From an uncultured Porphyromonadaceae bacterium (GTDB lineage: Bacteria; Bacteroidota; Bacteroidia; Bacteroidales; Muribaculaceae), in the NCBI GenBank assembly GCA_947176615.1, contig CAMWRO010000124.1:1-8111 (forward strand): a stretch of DNA of 8,111 bases. Direction: 5' to 3'. The notes under the pieces were generated by a model that was given only the letters and a program-made list of their open reading frames with translations, was not told the origin of the DNA and made no database searches. Positions 5,748 through 8,111 of the stretch are shown piece after piece; within the stretch, counting starts at the first letter, position 1, and each line of letters starts with the position of its first letter. The position numbers and the translations under genes are program-made.

Positions 5748-8111
5748 TTAGAAAGCGAGGTTAATACCGAATGAGAAGATACGGGTCTTGGGGTACCACC
5801 AGCAATATCCCATAGGACGCTCGGGGTCCATGCCCGAGGGGAGGTGGCTCCAAGTGGCCACGTTGTAGGCGCTGAAGTAGAAACGGCACTTGGTCATGTA
5901 GGCCTTGGCGATGAGTCGCTCGGGGAGCGAGTAACCCACCTCGACGTTGCGCAGCGAGAAGTAGTCGCCGTTCTGAATCCAGATGTCGCTCTGATAAGAA
6001 CCGTTTTCGCGGCTCGAATCCTCGGCATTGAAGGTGTAGCTGATGCGGGGCCACTTGGCGTTGACGTTGCGGGGGTCGGCGGGATCGTCGGTGTAGTAAC
6101 CCCAAGCGTCGGTGACGGCATGGGTGGCGTTGTTGTGTCCCCACTGTGAGAATGTCATCGAGGGCGACAGGAATACCGAGCGGTTGAGGTAGGCTGTGCC
6201 GACAACGCGCACGTCAAATCCCATGTACTTGGCGCTCAGCGACACCGAGGGAGTCCAGTCGGGGAGGATGGTGAATCCGTAGGGTTCCATGTCGCGCGAG
6301 TCGATCTGACGGTCGCCGTTGAGGTCGCGGAACACTGCGGTACCGAGTTTCTGGTTGCCGCCCGAGAAGGTGTTGTAGGGGTATTTTTCGGGATGAGCCT
6401 GCGCGTCGGCCTGAGATGTGGCAATCAGGGCGGGGTCAGATGCCCACTGTACAAAGCGGTAAGCGTTCCAGCCGCCGACAGCGTCACGGTTTTCACTCTC
6501 GTAGAGAGACTGTACCGATTCATACTGGCGGATGCGGTCGCCTGTGCGGCGCTGCCAAGGAACAGAGGGTTCAACTTCGTCCATCTCGGTCACTTTGTTG
6601 GTGTTATAGGAGAGGAGGCCTTCGATTGAATACTCGACGTTGCCGATTTTGTTCTGATGGCCGATGGTAAGTTCGAAACCTTTGGATTCAACCTTGCCAT
6701 AGGAGTCCTGTGCATAGGAGATACCGATCATCGAGGGAATCGTGCTTCGGGTGACGAGCATGTTGCTGCGCCATTCTTTCCACACGTCGACATTACCGTA
6801 GAGGCGGTTGTCCCAGAAACCCCAGTCGAGGCCGACGTTGAGCATCTTGGATATTTCCCACTTGGAGTTGGGGTTACCCGCCTTTTCCTCGCGGTAGCCG
6901 GGGACGTTGGTGGCGTTGAAACCAAAGCTGTAGTCACCTCCGGCGATATAGGTCGACTGGAAGGGATAACGACCTGCGCCGGTGTCGCTCATACCGGTCT
7001 TACCGTAAGACGCGCGGAGCTTGAGGAGGTTGACATCGTGGGTCTGCAGCCAAGGCTCGTTGGAGATAACCCATCCCGCGCCTACGCTCCAGAATGTTCC
7101 CCAGCGGTTGTCGGGGTCAAAGTTGTCGCAACCCATGTAGGATATGCTTCCGTTGAGGATGTAGCGGCGGTCGAAGATGTAGGTCGCCATACCGTTGTAG
7201 CTCAGATAACGGTCGCTCGAAAGGTTGTACCACACGGCTGAGTGGGGTCCCTTGTTGAGACGTTTCTGATAGGAGCGGATGAAAGCGCGGGCATCGACAT
7301 GGTGCTTGCCGAATGTGCGGTCATAGCTGAAACCGCCGCGCAGGTTCAGGGTCCACGAGTTGTCGCGCTCGTTGACACTGGGGTTGGTCAGCTCGCTATA
7401 AGTATAGGTCTGATTGTAGGTGAAATCCTCCACGCGGTTGACGCTCATGTTGGTGAGGTCATAGGTGTAGGCGTTGAGCGAGTTGGTCTGAGTGGACTCG
7501 TATCCGTCGTAAGCGTCAAACGACACCACGATTTCGGCACCGAGGCCCTTTGTGATGGGGCTGAGGTCGCCGTCGATAGTCAGAGTCGAGTAGAGCTGGC
7601 GGCGGCGGTTCTTTTCCTGTCCCGAGGCACCGAGCTGGAGGAGGGGGTTGACGGTACCTGTGCCCGATTCAGAGAAAATCTGACCGTTGGGGGTATAGAC
7701 CGGGTGCATCGGGTCAGCCTCGACAGCACCGAAAGTGGTGAGGTTGAACACTGACGCCGTGGGCTGCATGATGTTGTCGATGCGGCCGCCGAGGTCGAGA
7801 CCTACGCGCAGATACTTGTTGACGTTGATGTCAAGGTTGCTTCGCAGGTTCCAGCGGTTGAGGACGTGCTGTGTGTTGAAGCCTTTGTTGATTGACGTAC
7901 CCTCGCTGCTCCACATACCCTCCTGACGGAGATAGGAGAACGAAACATAGTAGCGCGCGCGGTTGTTACCGCCCGAAATCTGGAGGTTGGTTTTGTAGAC
8001 GGGGGCGTTGTCACGGTAAAGAACGTCAAACCAGTTGGTGTTGAAGTAACGGTACCGGTCCATTCCTTAAAGGGTCTCGCCATTGGACACGCGACGGTAT
8101 TTTTCAATCTG
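5748..8111 (-). CDS. susC: SusC-like TonB-dependent transporter, 5' partial, with an in-frame stop
   Basis: This is the C-terminal three quarters of a SusC/RagA-type outer-membrane importer, normally about 1000 residues. The visible part begins at the end of the plug region and covers the beta-barrel. NTNWFDVLYRDNAPVYKTN and LQISGG match the conserved plug-to-barrel junction, and alternating aromatic and polar strands follow. The protein ends in FSFGINLAF, a typical outer-membrane C-terminal strand with terminal Phe. The signal peptide, carboxypeptidase-like domain, TonB box and most of the plug lie beyond the window. Reading in frame from the edge gives QIEKYRRVSNGETL, then TAA at 8067-8069, then GMDRYRYF and onward for 771 residues from Met. 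Both sides of the stop read as SusC sequence, so the gene is either broken by a nonsense change or affected by a sequence error. The ATG at 8063 is not a credible start because it would give a barrel without export signal or plug. SusD follows 13 bases downstream. Confidence 0.88.
8067..8069 (-). other. In-frame TAA stop inside susC
   Basis: On the minus strand the codons run GAG ACC CTT TAA GGA ATG GAC CGG. The frame is open on both sides: 14 codons up to the window edge and 771 downstream. No frameshift is needed to join the two parts. A single substitution from CAA, GAA, AAA, TCA, TTA, TAC or TAT would explain the stop; CAA to TAA is a simple C-to-T transition. Confidence 0.85.

Noticed and set aside
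6657..7754. Plus-strand open frames of 194 and 170 codons opposite susC
   Set aside because: They have the same shadow composition and lie inside the SusC barrel coding region, with no family resemblance.
5748..8063. A short SusC-like protein starting at the ATG at 8063
   Set aside because: It would lack signal peptide, TonB box and plug. In-frame SusC sequence continues upstream of the TAA, so this is an internal methionine and not a true start.
7802..8107. A 101-codon minus-strand frame overlapping the stop in susC, considered as evidence of a frameshift
   Set aside because: Its translation (rich in T, S, P and R) does not resemble SusC, whereas the zero frame matches on both sides of the stop. 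A frameshift is not needed.
1..8111. Search for tRNA, rRNA, CRISPR arrays, insertion sequences, integrases or phage genes
   Set aside because: No spaced repeat array, transposase-like frame or structural RNA signature was seen on either strand. The window is almost filled by the four PUL-associated genes.

Overview
The window looks like part of a Bacteroidales genome, plausibly Muribaculaceae or a close relative. It carries the 3' part of a polysaccharide utilisation locus (PUL): a SusC-like TonB-dependent transporter, a SusD-like glycan-binding lipoprotein and a GH43 lipoprotein, followed by a membrane-anchored regulator of the DUF6377 type. Order-level placement rests on the SusC/SusD pair, acid-rich sequences after the lipobox cysteines, lack of Shine-Dalgarno sequences and TAnnTTTG-like promoter boxes. 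Family-level placement is only an inference.

All four genes lie on the minus strand, so transcription runs from high to low coordinates. From 8111 to 5748 is the C-terminal three quarters of susC, with its 5' end outside the window. An in-frame TAA at 8067-8069 separates two stretches that both read as SusC sequence. From 5734 to 3944 is an intact susD, 13 bases after susC. A 77-base gap with a GC-rich hairpin leads to the GH43 gene (3866-1950), which is intact and has its catalytic residues. A strong inverted repeat at 1875-1907 marks the likely end of this operon. The regulator gene (1759-68) has its own upstream region and a visibly lower GC content. The last 67 bases (1-67) hold no gene.

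The proposed function is capture and import of an arabinose-containing glycan, most likely alpha-1,5-arabinan. The GH43 enzyme on the cell surface would cut the chain, SusD would bind the oligosaccharides and SusC would move them across the outer membrane. The neighbouring regulator (signal peptide, helical repeats, one membrane segment, coiled coil, C-terminal helix-turn-helix) may control the locus, which is inferred from position only.

The main points for a second look are the in-frame stop in susC, which would inactivate the transporter if real, and a 16-base exact repeat containing a short palindrome at 35-50 and 1849-1864, upstream of the regulator gene and again just past its end. I see no evidence of a wholly new system; the window is a fairly ordinary PUL with a few unusual details.
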